DNA of 64,000 nt, from assembly GCA_964405435.1 (NCBI GenBank), contig CAYOOD010000005.1, positions 62,001 to 126,000 on the forward strand. Direction: 5' to 3'. Both the position numbers and the translations under genes were made by a program. The first letter of the stretch is position 1. Each line of letters starts with the position of its first letter. This document shows positions 26,719 to 34,730 of the stretch, in pieces. Under the pieces are notes generated by a model. That model was not told the origin of the DNA. It was given only the letters and a program-made list of their open reading frames with translations, and did no database searches. This DNA is from DVEG01 sp964405435 (GTDB lineage: Bacteria > Cyanobacteriota > Cyanobacteriia > Cyanobacteriales > Oscillatoriaceae).

Positions 26719-27585
26719 TTACAGCTTTGACAGAATTTTGCCGGCTTCGGCGCACAGTTGTTCGTGGCACTTGCCATTACTGGCGATCGCGCATCCCCAC
26801 TGATTGGCGTCGCCTTGATTGTACAGCAGCGCAGTGCCGTCAGAACGGGTGAATTTTCCTCCTGATTCAGTTAGGATAAGTTCGGGAGCGGCTAAGTCCC
26901 AATCTTTGGGGGCGAATTTTCCAGAAAGCACGATGAAAGCATCGGCTTTTTGTTCGGCAATGGCTGCGATTTTGCAGCCGATGCTGCCGCGATATTGTTT
27001 GTTTTGGCAGGGCAAGCGATGCAGGAGTTCGTGCAATCGTTCGCCGCCGTGCGTGCGCCGGCTCAGGAGGAGAAAGTCCTCGATGCGATCGCCTTCTGAG
27101 ACTTGCAAGCGGCAGCGATCGCCCGCCCGATTTTCTACAAATGCACCCGCTCCCCGCTGGGCGTAATATAATTTTCCGGTTTCTGGAACGGCAACCACTG
27201 CTACAACAGGGCGTCCTTTGTAAACCAGGGCAATGTGAACCGCATACTGGCTGCTGCGGCGCATGAAAGCCTGGGTGCCGTCGATCGGATCGATAATCCA
27301 CACCCAAGGTTGCGGCAGGGGCACTTTCTCGCTGCAATTCTCCGGCTCTTTGTACGTTTCCTCGCTCAAGTAGCCGAATTCTTGCGAACCGAAGGCGATT
27401 CGCAACTGTCGCAAAATGTAGTCATTGGCGGCTAAATCCGCAGCAGTGACCGGCCCTTCTTTTTTCTGTTTGACAGATAGGTAAGCCGATTGTCCGCGAG
27501 CGAAAGCCTGTAAAATATCGGCAGCACCCCAACCAATCGCGCGAGCGATCGCGCCGATTTCATCGAGCCTTTTCCCAGAAAGCAA
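26719..27585 (-). CDS. cysQ: Inositol monophosphatase-family / CysQ-like 3'(2'),5'-bisphosphate nucleotidase
   Basis: About 288 residues of the lithium-sensitive Mg-dependent phosphatase family. Metal-site motifs are present: the acidic pair in YLSEET, WIIDPIDGTQAF, and WDLAAPELILTESGG near the C-terminus. CysQ-type enzymes hydrolyse PAP from sulfate assimilation; the SEET variant and the length fit CysQ better than SuhB, but inositol phosphatase activity cannot be excluded. Start choice: no ATG is available. GGAGG at 27595-27599 is 9 nt before a TTG at 27585, an ideal spacing, whereas the TTG at 27594 abuts it. The GGAGG sits in the last codons of a 66-codon frame (27591-27791), so the two may be coupled. 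Confidence 0.82.
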   Translation of the reverse strand: MLSGKRLDEIGAIARAIGWGAADILQAFARGQSAYLSVKQKKEGPVTAADLAANDYILRQLRIAFGSQEFGYLSEETYKEPENCSEKVPLPQPWVWIIDPIDGTQAFMRRSSQYAVHIALVYKGRPVVAVVAVPETGKLYYAQRGAGAFVENRAGDRCRLQVSEGDRIEDFLLLSRRTHGGERLHELLHRLPCQNKQYRGSIGCKIAAIAEQKADAFIVLSGKFAPKDWDLAAPELILTESGGKFTRSDGTALLYNQGDANQWGCAIASNGKCHEQLCAEAGKILSKL

Positions 27586-27590
27586 ACCAG

Positions 27591-27791
27591 TCAACCTCCA
27601 ACTCCTCCCGCAATTTTCGTCACTGAACCCAGAATCTTTTCGGCGGAGCCCAAATCTCCCGTACCGTCAATTTTTACGATCCAACCCAATACAACCGGTT
27701 CCTTCAGGGCATGGGGAATATCCCGGAAGGTGCGAATGTTTCTGAAAGTGCGGATGTGAGTCAGGGAACGTTTCATTTTTGTGAGAAACAA
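27591..27791 (-). CDS. Possible small protein upstream of cysQ
   Basis: A 66-codon frame ending in TGA at 27591, inside the ribosome-binding region of cysQ. The protein is basic at the N-terminus, with an internal THIRTFRNIRTFRDI near-repeat, and ends in a Gly/Val-rich GGVGG. I recognise no family. Support is its tight placement before cysQ; against it are the lack of a Shine-Dalgarno and the short length. An internal ATG at 27776 is an alternative start. Confidence 0.3.
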   Translation of the reverse strand: MFLTKMKRSLTHIRTFRNIRTFRDIPHALKEPVVLGWIVKIDGTGDLGSAEKILGSVTKIAGGVGG

Positions 27792-27862
27792 TCCCCATCG
27801 GGATTGAAAAAATTTAAACTTTTTAATAGTATCTCACAGTCTCTCCCCTACTGAGCGCTGCC

Positions 27863-28466
27863 ATGCTGCGACAAATCTTTGCCACCTTCGACACCGAAGG
27901 AATCTGCGTCTATCAAGCCTTCAAACCCTCCATTGCCGACGAAGCGCTGCGGCGCGGCACGTTTGGCAAAGGATTCAACTTGGAGCGCATGACTTGGATT
28001 AAGCCGTCTTTCGGCTGGATGCTGTACCGTTCCGATTATGCCACCGCGCGCCGGCAAGAACGCATCCTAAAAATTAAACTCACTCATCAGGGATTTCAAA
28101 CTATCCTTTCACGGGGAATCCCCACTTCCCACGACCCCCATCTCTTTACCACAGAGCGCGAATGGCGGCAAGCCCTACAGCAGGGAGAAGTACGCTATCA
28201 GTGGGAAGAAAGATCGCGATTTGTACCTGCGGCGGTTGGAGCAGCGCGCCCTGCAATTGGGAATTCGGGGCAGCGTCGTTCTCGAATACGTCAATCGCTG
28301 GATTTTGGGCATCGAAGATGTCACGGAATTAGCACACAGTATTCGCAGCGCAGTTGGCAAAAATCAAAAACAACTCCCTGCCGTACCCATAGAAGAAATC
28401 TATCCCGTCAGTCCAGAAATTCAGCGCACTTTGGGGATGGTAGAAATGCCTAGTACAAGTGCGTGA
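27863..28466 (+). pseudogene. DUF4291 family protein, single-base frameshift
   Basis: The first frame from the ATG at 27863 matches DUF4291: RQIFATFDTEGICVYQAF, ERMTWIKPSFGWMLYRSDYA and SHDPHLFTTEREWRQ. At about 28205-28212 (GAAGAAAGATCG) coding continuity jumps to another frame, in which DRDLYLRRLEQRAL continues the family through YVNRWILGIEDVTEL to a stop at 28466. Removing one A restores a 200-codon protein of normal DUF4291 length. Unrepaired, translation runs on to 28453 with unrelated arginine-rich sequence. It is either a recent pseudogene, a sequencing error in the A/G-rich stretch, or less likely a programmed shift. The function of DUF4291 is not established. Confidence 0.8.
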
Positions 28467-28557
28467 AGGCACTGCCCGCCAGCGAGCAAACTCGTGTTTT
28501 TACCTGAAGAAAAGCTAAAGAATTTAAACAAAATAGCAGTCTTGCTCTTAGACTGAA

Positions 28558-28571
28558 GTAACAATTGTTAC
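28558..28571. promoter_or_regulatory. Perfect NtcA-type site GTA-N8-TAC upstream of norB
   Basis: GTAACAATTGTTAC matches the NtcA consensus exactly and is a full palindrome. It ends 85 bp before the norB start. A TAN3T -10 box at the usual 22-23 bp spacing is not obvious, so activation in the classical mode is uncertain. Confidence 0.6.
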
Positions 28572-28656
28572 AGTTGAAACTGAGAATCTCGAAAGCCTGC
28601 AACAGTTCCGAGATTCAACACTTTCAGGCCCGTAGAGATGAGGAGAAATTTAACCG

Positions 28657-30969
28657 ATGGCGAACTCTACGATTGATGTAGCGATTCCCGGCACTTCCAG
28701 AAAGCGATCGCTCACCATGCCGGTTTGGTTAGTGCTGATTTGCATTATTGCCTTTACAACGTTATTAGCGGCGGGGGCGGCTATTTGGAAAAATGCCCCT
28801 CCCGTCCCCGATCTTTTCCGATCTCCGCAACAAGAAATCGTCCTCACGCAAGCCGAAATTCAAGCCGGACAAGAAACCTATCTGTCGCGCGGCGGGCAGC
28901 ACGTCGGCAGCGTCTGGGGGCACGGCAGCTATCTCGCTCCTGACTGGACGGCTGACGTATTGCACAAGTGGGGTTTGGCAACGGCTGGCATATTGTACAG
29001 CGGAAATCCTGCCTTTTCTCAAGAAGATTTAGAAGCGCTGTCCGCTCCCGAAAAAGCCAGCTTAACAGCGAGAGTCAGCGAACAATTTAAAACCAATCGC
29101 TACGATCCAAAAACGCGCGAGATAACGCTCACAAATGCCCAAACGGAAGGATTAAAGCAAGTATTCCGAGAGTATCATTCTCTCTTGACCAAAGGTTCGC
29201 GGATTCATTCCATCCCCAGCGGTTGGTTTAAAGATGAGACGCAAATTCACAACGTTACTGCCTTTTTTGCCTGGACGGCGTGGGCAGCGTCGGCAACTCG
29301 CCCCGGTGCTTCTTTTTCCTATACGGCAAATTGGCCCCACGATGACCTAATCGGCAATCAACCGCCGGGACAATTTCTCATCTGGTCGATTGTCTCAGTT
29401 ATCGTCTTAATTGCGGGAATTGGCGCGTTTGTATTCGTCTACCTGACGCAAGAAGAAGACGATGAAATCCAGCCCGTGCCCGCGCGTCCGGCGGTGCGAA
29501 TTCCCACCCCCAGCCAGAAAGTCACTTCGCTATTTTTTGGGGTGGCGATCGCGCTGTTCCTCGTGCAAATCGTCATGGGCATGTTAACCGCCCACTATGC
29601 CGTCGAAGGCGATGCGTTTTACGGCGTTCCCCTCGATCGCTATTTGCCCTACGCCGCGACGCGCACCTGGCACCTGCAGTTAGCCGTCTTTTGGATTGCC
29701 ACTTGCTGGCTGGCAGCCGGTCTTTACTTCGCGCCGCGTTTTGGCGGGCACGAACCCAAAAATCAAGCTCTGGGCACTACCATTCTTTTAATCGCCTTAA
29801 CCGGCGTGGTGGTGGGTTCCCTCGTCGGTTCGTGGGCAGCCGTGCAGGGCGTGCTGGGAGAAAATAGCTTCCTGTGGGGACACCAGGGTTACGAATATAT
29901 CGAACTCGGTCGCGTTTGGCAATTGCTGCTGATTGGCGGTATGGTTTTTTGGCTGTGGCTGATGTACCGCGCTTTCAAGCCGGCTTTAGTCAAGGAAAAA
30001 AATCCTACGGGCTTGAGTCACTTTTTCCTGTACAGCGCGATTACCATTCCCCTGTTTTACTCGGTGGGATTGATGTATACCAACCACACGCCGCTGAGCA
30101 TCGCCGAATACTGGCGCTGGTGGGTGGTTCACCTGTGGGTAGAAGGCTTTTTTGAGGTTTTCGCAACGGTGGCGATCGCCTACCTGTGCAGCGAACTGGG
30201 ATTTCTCAAAAAATCCTCGGCGCTGCGCGCTACCTACCTGACAACGATTCTGTATCTCGGCAGCGGCGTCATCGGCACCTTGCACCACCTGTATTTTTCC
30301 GGCACTCCCTCGTTTATCGCCGCGATGGGTTCGGTATTTTCTGCTCTGGAAGTGGTGCCTTTGTCACTGATTGGTTTCGAGGTCTTGAAAACCCTCAAAC
30401 TCTCTCGCGAAGCGGAAGGATTCTATCGGTGGCCCCTGCGATTTTTTATCGCCACTTGCTTCTGGAATTTGGTGGGGGCAGGCGTGTTTGGGTTCTTAAT
30501 TAATCCGCCGATTGTCCTGTACTATTCTCAGGGAATTAATACGACTCCCATTCACGCCCACGCTGCTTTATTTGGGGTTTACGGCTGTCTGGCGCTGGCG
30601 CTGATGCTGTTTGCCCTGCGCGAATTCGTGCCCGAAGAGGCTTGGGATGAAAAATATCTGAATTTTTCGTTTTGGGCGATTAACGGCGGTTTGGTGATGA
30701 TGATGGTGTTTGGGTTGATTCCCAATGGTTTCTACCAACTCGTGCAGTCAGTAAATCACGGCACTTGGTACGCGCGCAGTGCGGAGGTAATTGGCAGCCC
30801 GTGGATGACGTGGACGGTATGGCTGCGGATTCCGGGAGATGTCATTTTCGCGATGGGTACGCTGGCGATGTTTATTTTTACGGTTCGGGCGATCGCGGCT
30901 ATCTTTCGCTTTCCGGTTCAGCCCAGCCCGCCGGAATTGAACCCTGCCGAGTCGGCTAAGATGCTCTAA
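28657..30969 (+). CDS. norB: Quinol-dependent nitric oxide reductase (qNOR)
   Basis: A 770-residue single-subunit NorB/NorZ of the heme-copper oxidase superfamily, reducing NO to N2O with electrons from quinol in the membrane. The N-terminal 250 residues include one membrane helix and the qNOR periplasmic domain (GGQHVGSVWGHGSYLAPDW), which replaces NorC. The catalytic core shows the family residues: heme/FeB histidine in WWVVHLWVEGFFE (H492, E496), the FeB pair H543-H544 in GTLHHLYFSG, and IHAHAALFG (H633/H635). About 14 membrane helices. Start ATG 28657 with AGGAG at 28641-28645. It is monocistronic, with an NtcA-like site upstream and a strong terminator downstream. qNOR without denitrification genes usually serves NO detoxification, the likely role here. 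Confidence 0.96.
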   Translation: MANSTIDVAIPGTSRKRSLTMPVWLVLICIIAFTTLLAAGAAIWKNAPPVPDLFRSPQQEIVLTQAEIQAGQETYLSRGGQHVGSVWGHGSYLAPDWTADVLHKWGLATAGILYSGNPAFSQEDLEALSAPEKASLTARVSEQFKTNRYDPKTREITLTNAQTEGLKQVFREYHSLLTKGSRIHSIPSGWFKDETQIHNVTAFFAWTAWAASATRPGASFSYTANWPHDDLIGNQPPGQFLIWSIVSVIVLIAGIGAFVFVYLTQEEDDEIQPVPARPAVRIPTPSQKVTSLFFGVAIALFLVQIVMGMLTAHYAVEGDAFYGVPLDRYLPYAATRTWHLQLAVFWIATCWLAAGLYFAPRFGGHEPKNQALGTTILLIALTGVVVGSLVGSWAAVQGVLGENSFLWGHQGYEYIELGRVWQLLLIGGMVFWLWLMYRAFKPALVKEKNPTGLSHFFLYSAITIPLFYSVGLMYTNHTPLSIAEYWRWWVVHLWVEGFFEVFATVAIAYLCSELGFLKKSSALRATYLTTILYLGSGVIGTLHHLYFSGTPSFIAAMGSVFSALEVVPLSLIGFEVLKTLKLSREAEGFYRWPLRFFIATCFWNLVGAGVFGFLINPPIVLYYSQGINTTPIHAHAALFGVYGCLALALMLFALREFVPEEAWDEKYLNFSFWAINGGLVMMMVFGLIPNGFYQLVQSVNHGTWYARSAEVIGSPWMTWTVWLRIPGDVIFAMGTLAMFIFTVRAIAAIFRFPVQPSPPELNPAESAKML

Positions 30970-30996
30970 TCTTGCCCGCCGAAAGTGATTTTCCAC

Positions 30997-31031
30997 AAAA
31001 AACCCGTTTTCTTCAAAAAACGGGTTTTTTT
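30997..31031 (+). terminator. Intrinsic terminator of norB
   Basis: AAAAAACCCGTTTT pairs with AAAACGGGTTTTTT across CTTCA, followed by a T run, starting 28 bp after the norB stop. It resembles the family-A hairpins. Confidence 0.88.
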
Positions 31032-31137
31032 ATTCAATGCAAAAAACGCATCGCCAGTCCCGTAACTTAGGTGGTACGAAGCATTTTGGCAGATTGAATC
31101 GAGCCACAAGTCGGATAATTTTTTTTCTTCACTCTGC

Positions 31138-31166
31138 TTGCGAAACATCAGAATTTGTGTTATAAT
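31138..31166 (+). promoter_or_regulatory. Sigma-70-type promoter for the hybrid kinase pair
   Basis: TTGCGA at 31138-31143 and TATAAT at 31161-31166, with a 17-bp spacer, upstream of the kinase starting at 31431. A perfect -10 and optimal spacing make this the best promoter match in the window. The leader would be about 255 nt. Confidence 0.65.
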
Positions 31167-31430
31167 GTTAAGGGCTTTGGCGTTGCGTAAAAATCACCGA
31201 TTGGCGGGCTGAATATCTCTCTAGCGAGAGGTTGCTATCATAGGCTTTATAGCGGTTATATTGGATTGGCGAACGGCTGTGACGGCTAGAAACCCGGTAA
31301 CTTCGGCTTGCACCTTCTGAGGGTTCGCGACTCACATAGAAACGCTATAGATAAATTTAGATTGAGAAGAGCCGAGCAAGGGGTCCCTACCAAAATGCGC
31401 CTTTTGAGCTACCTCCGAGGAGGAAACCCG

Positions 31431-34400
31431 GTGAAATTGAAGCGAAAGCGCCTGCAGGAGTACGGGGCTGCCTGCTTGGCAGTGGCGATCGCCCTCGTGT
31501 TGACGCTGTTCCTAAAACCGATCTTAGCGCCTGCACCGACGCCGCTATTTTTTGCAGCGGCAATTTTCAGCGCTTGGTATGGCGGTTTCGGGCCTGGTAT
31601 ACTTGCCGCGATCGCGTCCGTTTTGGCGATCGACTACTTTTTTGTAGCGCCCCTCTATCAGATAAACTTGGGCTTGCCCGATTTCGTGCTGGCAGGAGTG
31701 TTCCTGACCGTCGTGCTGGCGAGCGCGTCACTAACCGCAGCCCGCGATCGCGCTGAAAAGCAACTGCGGCGAAGCGAAGAACGCTTCCGCTTGCTGGTGG
31801 AGGAAGTAAAAGAATACGCCATCTACATGCTCGACACCACCGGGCGCGTGCTGACGTGGAACGAAGGGGCAGAACGCATTAAAGGCTACAAGCCAGAAGA
31901 GATAATCGGTCAGCATTTCTCTCGCTTTTTCACCGAGGAAGACATCGCACAAGGCAAGCCAGAACGAGAACTGCGAATAACAGCAGAACAAGGTCGCTAT
32001 GAAGATAACGGCTGGCGGCTGCGAAAGGACGGATCGCGATTTTTTGCGAATACCGTCTTGACAGCCTTGCAGGACGAAGCGGGCAATCTCAGAGGCTTCT
32101 CGAAGGTGATGCGGGATATCACTCGCCCTCAGCAGGCGGAAGAAGAACGCCAAAAAACCCTCAAAGAACTGTCAGATATTAAATCGGCTTTGGAGAAAGC
32201 CGCGATCGTGGCCAGAACCGACCGACGGGGAATTATTAATTATGTCAATGATAAATTTTGCGAAATCTCTAAATATTCTAGAGAGGAACTGATCGGGCAA
32301 GACCACCGGATTCTCAATTCTGGCTGTCATCCCAAAAGTTTTTTTAAGAATCTTTGGGAAACGATTTCTAGCGGCAACATTTGGAGAGGAGAAATCAAAA
32401 ACCGAGCCAAAGACGGGAGTTATTATTGGGTCGATACCGTAATTGTTCCGTTTTTGGATGAAAAGGGAAAGCCGTTTCAATATTTAGCGATCAGATACGA
32501 CATTAGCGATCGCAAGCGGATTGAAGAAGAGCGCTCCCAGCTTCTGGAACGCGAGCAAGCGGCTCGCGCCGCAGCCGAGGCAAACGAACAATACTATCGC
32601 TTCCTCGCCGACAACATTCCCCACATGGTGTGGACGGCACGGAACGACGGCGAGGTGGATTACTACAGCCATCGGTGGACGGACTACACCGGACTGACGC
32701 TCGAACAAATCCAGCGCGGCGGATGGCAGCCGATCGTACATCCCGACGACTTACAGCAGTGCATGGACGCTTGGAGCCACGCCGTCAAAACGGGCCAAAA
32801 TTATACAATTGAAGCTCGCATAAAAGGAATAGGGGGAGAATATCGCTGGTTTTTGGGTAAAGCTGTGGCAATGCGCGACGAAGAGGGTCGGATTGTCAAG
32901 TGGTTCGGAACCAATACCGACATCGAGGAGCAAAAACAGGCGCAAGAGGAGCGGGCGAGGCTGCTGGAGCGCGAACAAGCCGCACGGGCGATCGCGGAAG
33001 CAGCGACAGATCGACTGCAACGCCTGCAAGCGATCACCGACGTGGCGATCGCGCCGAATTCCCTCGACGAGCTGCTGCACGAGTTGATCGAGCGCGTCAG
33101 CGAAATTCTCGAGGTGGATAATGCGGGGGTGCTGCTAGCAGACGCAGAGAACGACGCGCTGGTGATATGGGCTGTCAAGGGAATCGAACAACAGGTCGAG
33201 GGCAAAATCCGCATCCCCATCGGGGAAGGATTCGCCGGACAGATTGCCGCAGAGCGCCAACCGATGCTCATCGAGCGCGATGCCTATCTGCAAGTGTTGA
33301 ATCCCCTGTTGAAGCATGAAAAAATCCAGTCCTTATTGGGCGTGCCGCTGCTGGTGGAAGGGCGAGTGCTGGGAGTGATCCACGTCGGCACCCTACAGCC
33401 GCGCCAATTCACCCCAGACGACATCCACTTGCTGGAACTCGCCGCCGATCGCGTGGCCTTGGCCATCGATCGCGCCAACCTGTACGAAGCCGAACAGCAA
33501 GCGCGCGCCAACGCCGAAGCCGCCAACCGCATCAAAGACGAATTCCTGGCCGTAGTTTCCCACGAACTGCGCACGCCGCTCAACTCCATCCTCGGCTGGG
33601 CGCAAATGCTGCGCGCCAAGAGATTGAACGAAGCCGCCACCGTCAAAGCCCTGGAAACCATCGAGCGCAACGCCAAACAACAGGTGCGGCTCATCGACGA
33701 CATTCTCGACGTTTCGCGCATCATTCGCGGCAAGATCCGCCTGAGCCAGCGCGCCGTCAACCTCGTTGAAATCGTACAGGAAGCGATCGCCGGGATAGAG
33801 CCGGCGGCGAGAGCGAAAAACATTCAAATTCAGACACAGTGCGATCGCGACGCCAGCGAAGTAAGCGGCGATCCCGATCGCTTGCTGCAAATCGCCAGCA
33901 ACCTGCTCTCAAACGCCGTCAAGTTCACACCCGAGAGAGGGCGGGTAGAAGTGCAGTTGCACCTGAAGGGCGATCGCGCCCTTCTGAGCGTCAGCGACAC
34001 CGGCATCGGCATTGCTCCCAACTTTCTGCCCTACGTTTTTGAAGGCTTCCGCCAAGCCGACAGCTCGATTACCAGAGCCCACGGCGGGCTCGGGCTGGGG
34101 CTGACGATCGTCCGTCACCTCGTGGAACTGCACGGCGGCACCGTAGAGGCATTCAGCGAAGGCAAAGACAAGGGAGCCACCTTTACCGTCAGCCTTCCCC
34201 TGCTGGCAACCAGAAAAGAAAATTTCTTCCCCTCCTCCCCTGCCCCCCTCTCCCTCTCCTCCCCTCCCTCCCGCCCCCACTCTCCACTCTCCGGCTTGCG
34301 GGTGCTCGTGGTAGACGACGATCCCGATACCTGCGACTTAATTGCCACCGTGCTCGTGCAGTACGGAGCCGAAGTGCAAACGACAAAAAGCGCCCGCGAA

Positions 34401-34670
34401 GCGATCGCTGCCCTGGAAAAATCCAAGCCCGATATCTTGGTGAGCGACATCGGGATGCCGGGAGACAACGGCTACCAGCTCATCCGCCAAGTCAGACAGC
34501 TAGAAGCGCGATCGGGAGGACACATCCAAGCGATCGCCCTTACCGCCTACGCTAGAGAAGAAGATCGCCGCCACGCTCGGGAAGCGGGCTTTCAACTGCA
34601 CGTTCCCAAGCCAGTAGAACCCGATCGGCTGGCAAAAGCCCTCGCTTCTTTAGCTGGGCAACCTCTCTAG
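31431..34670 (+). CDS. Membrane hybrid sensor histidine kinase (DUF4118-PAS-PAS-PAS-GAF-HisKA-HATPase-REC)
   Basis: 1079 residues from a GTG at 31431, chosen because GAGGAGGAAA lies 7 nt upstream; an ATG at 31395 and the longer frame from 31308 lack such a site. Residues 15-105 are four short membrane helices of the KdpD-like DUF4118 type (AWYGGFGPGILAAI). Then follow three PAS domains (about 115-490), a GAF (520-680), HisKA SHELRTPLNS (H711), HATPase with GLGLGLTIVRHL, and a receiver with D1006 in SDIGMPG. The linker before the receiver (about 925-950) is Pro/Ser-rich and is encoded by a pyrimidine-only stretch resembling the intergenic CT repeats. A second hybrid kinase starts 60 bp downstream, with a very similar kinase core. 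Confidence 0.93.
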   Translation: MKLKRKRLQEYGAACLAVAIALVLTLFLKPILAPAPTPLFFAAAIFSAWYGGFGPGILAAIASVLAIDYFFVAPLYQINLGLPDFVLAGVFLTVVLASASLTAARDRAEKQLRRSEERFRLLVEEVKEYAIYMLDTTGRVLTWNEGAERIKGYKPEEIIGQHFSRFFTEEDIAQGKPERELRITAEQGRYEDNGWRLRKDGSRFFANTVLTALQDEAGNLRGFSKVMRDITRPQQAEEERQKTLKELSDIKSALEKAAIVARTDRRGIINYVNDKFCEISKYSREELIGQDHRILNSGCHPKSFFKNLWETISSGNIWRGEIKNRAKDGSYYWVDTVIVPFLDEKGKPFQYLAIRYDISDRKRIEEERSQLLEREQAARAAAEANEQYYRFLADNIPHMVWTARNDGEVDYYSHRWTDYTGLTLEQIQRGGWQPIVHPDDLQQCMDAWSHAVKTGQNYTIEARIKGIGGEYRWFLGKAVAMRDEEGRIVKWFGTNTDIEEQKQAQEERARLLEREQAARAIAEAATDRLQRLQAITDVAIAPNSLDELLHELIERVSEILEVDNAGVLLADAENDALVIWAVKGIEQQVEGKIRIPIGEGFAGQIAAERQPMLIERDAYLQVLNPLLKHEKIQSLLGVPLLVEGRVLGVIHVGTLQPRQFTPDDIHLLELAADRVALAIDRANLYEAEQQARANAEAANRIKDEFLAVVSHELRTPLNSILGWAQMLRAKRLNEAATVKALETIERNAKQQVRLIDDILDVSRIIRGKIRLSQRAVNLVEIVQEAIAGIEPAARAKNIQIQTQCDRDASEVSGDPDRLLQIASNLLSNAVKFTPERGRVEVQLHLKGDRALLSVSDTGIGIAPNFLPYVFEGFRQADSSITRAHGGLGLGLTIVRHLVELHGGTVEAFSEGKDKGATFTVSLPLLATRKENFFPSSPAPLSLSSPPSRPHSPLSGLRVLVVDDDPDTCDLIATVLVQYGAEVQTTKSAREAIAALEKSKPDILVSDIGMPGDNGYQLIRQVRQLEARSGGHIQAIALTAYAREEDRRHAREAGFQLHVPKPVEPDRLAKALASLAGQPL

Positions 34671-34730
34671 CATTGATTCTCGTCAACCACTGCAGGCACA
34701 AACCGCACCAAGCACCAGGCAGAGTAAAAA

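Noticed and set aside
27789..27806. CRISPR repeat
   Set aside because: Only a single hairpin copy, no spacers, no cas genes in the window; mentioned as a low-interest finding only.
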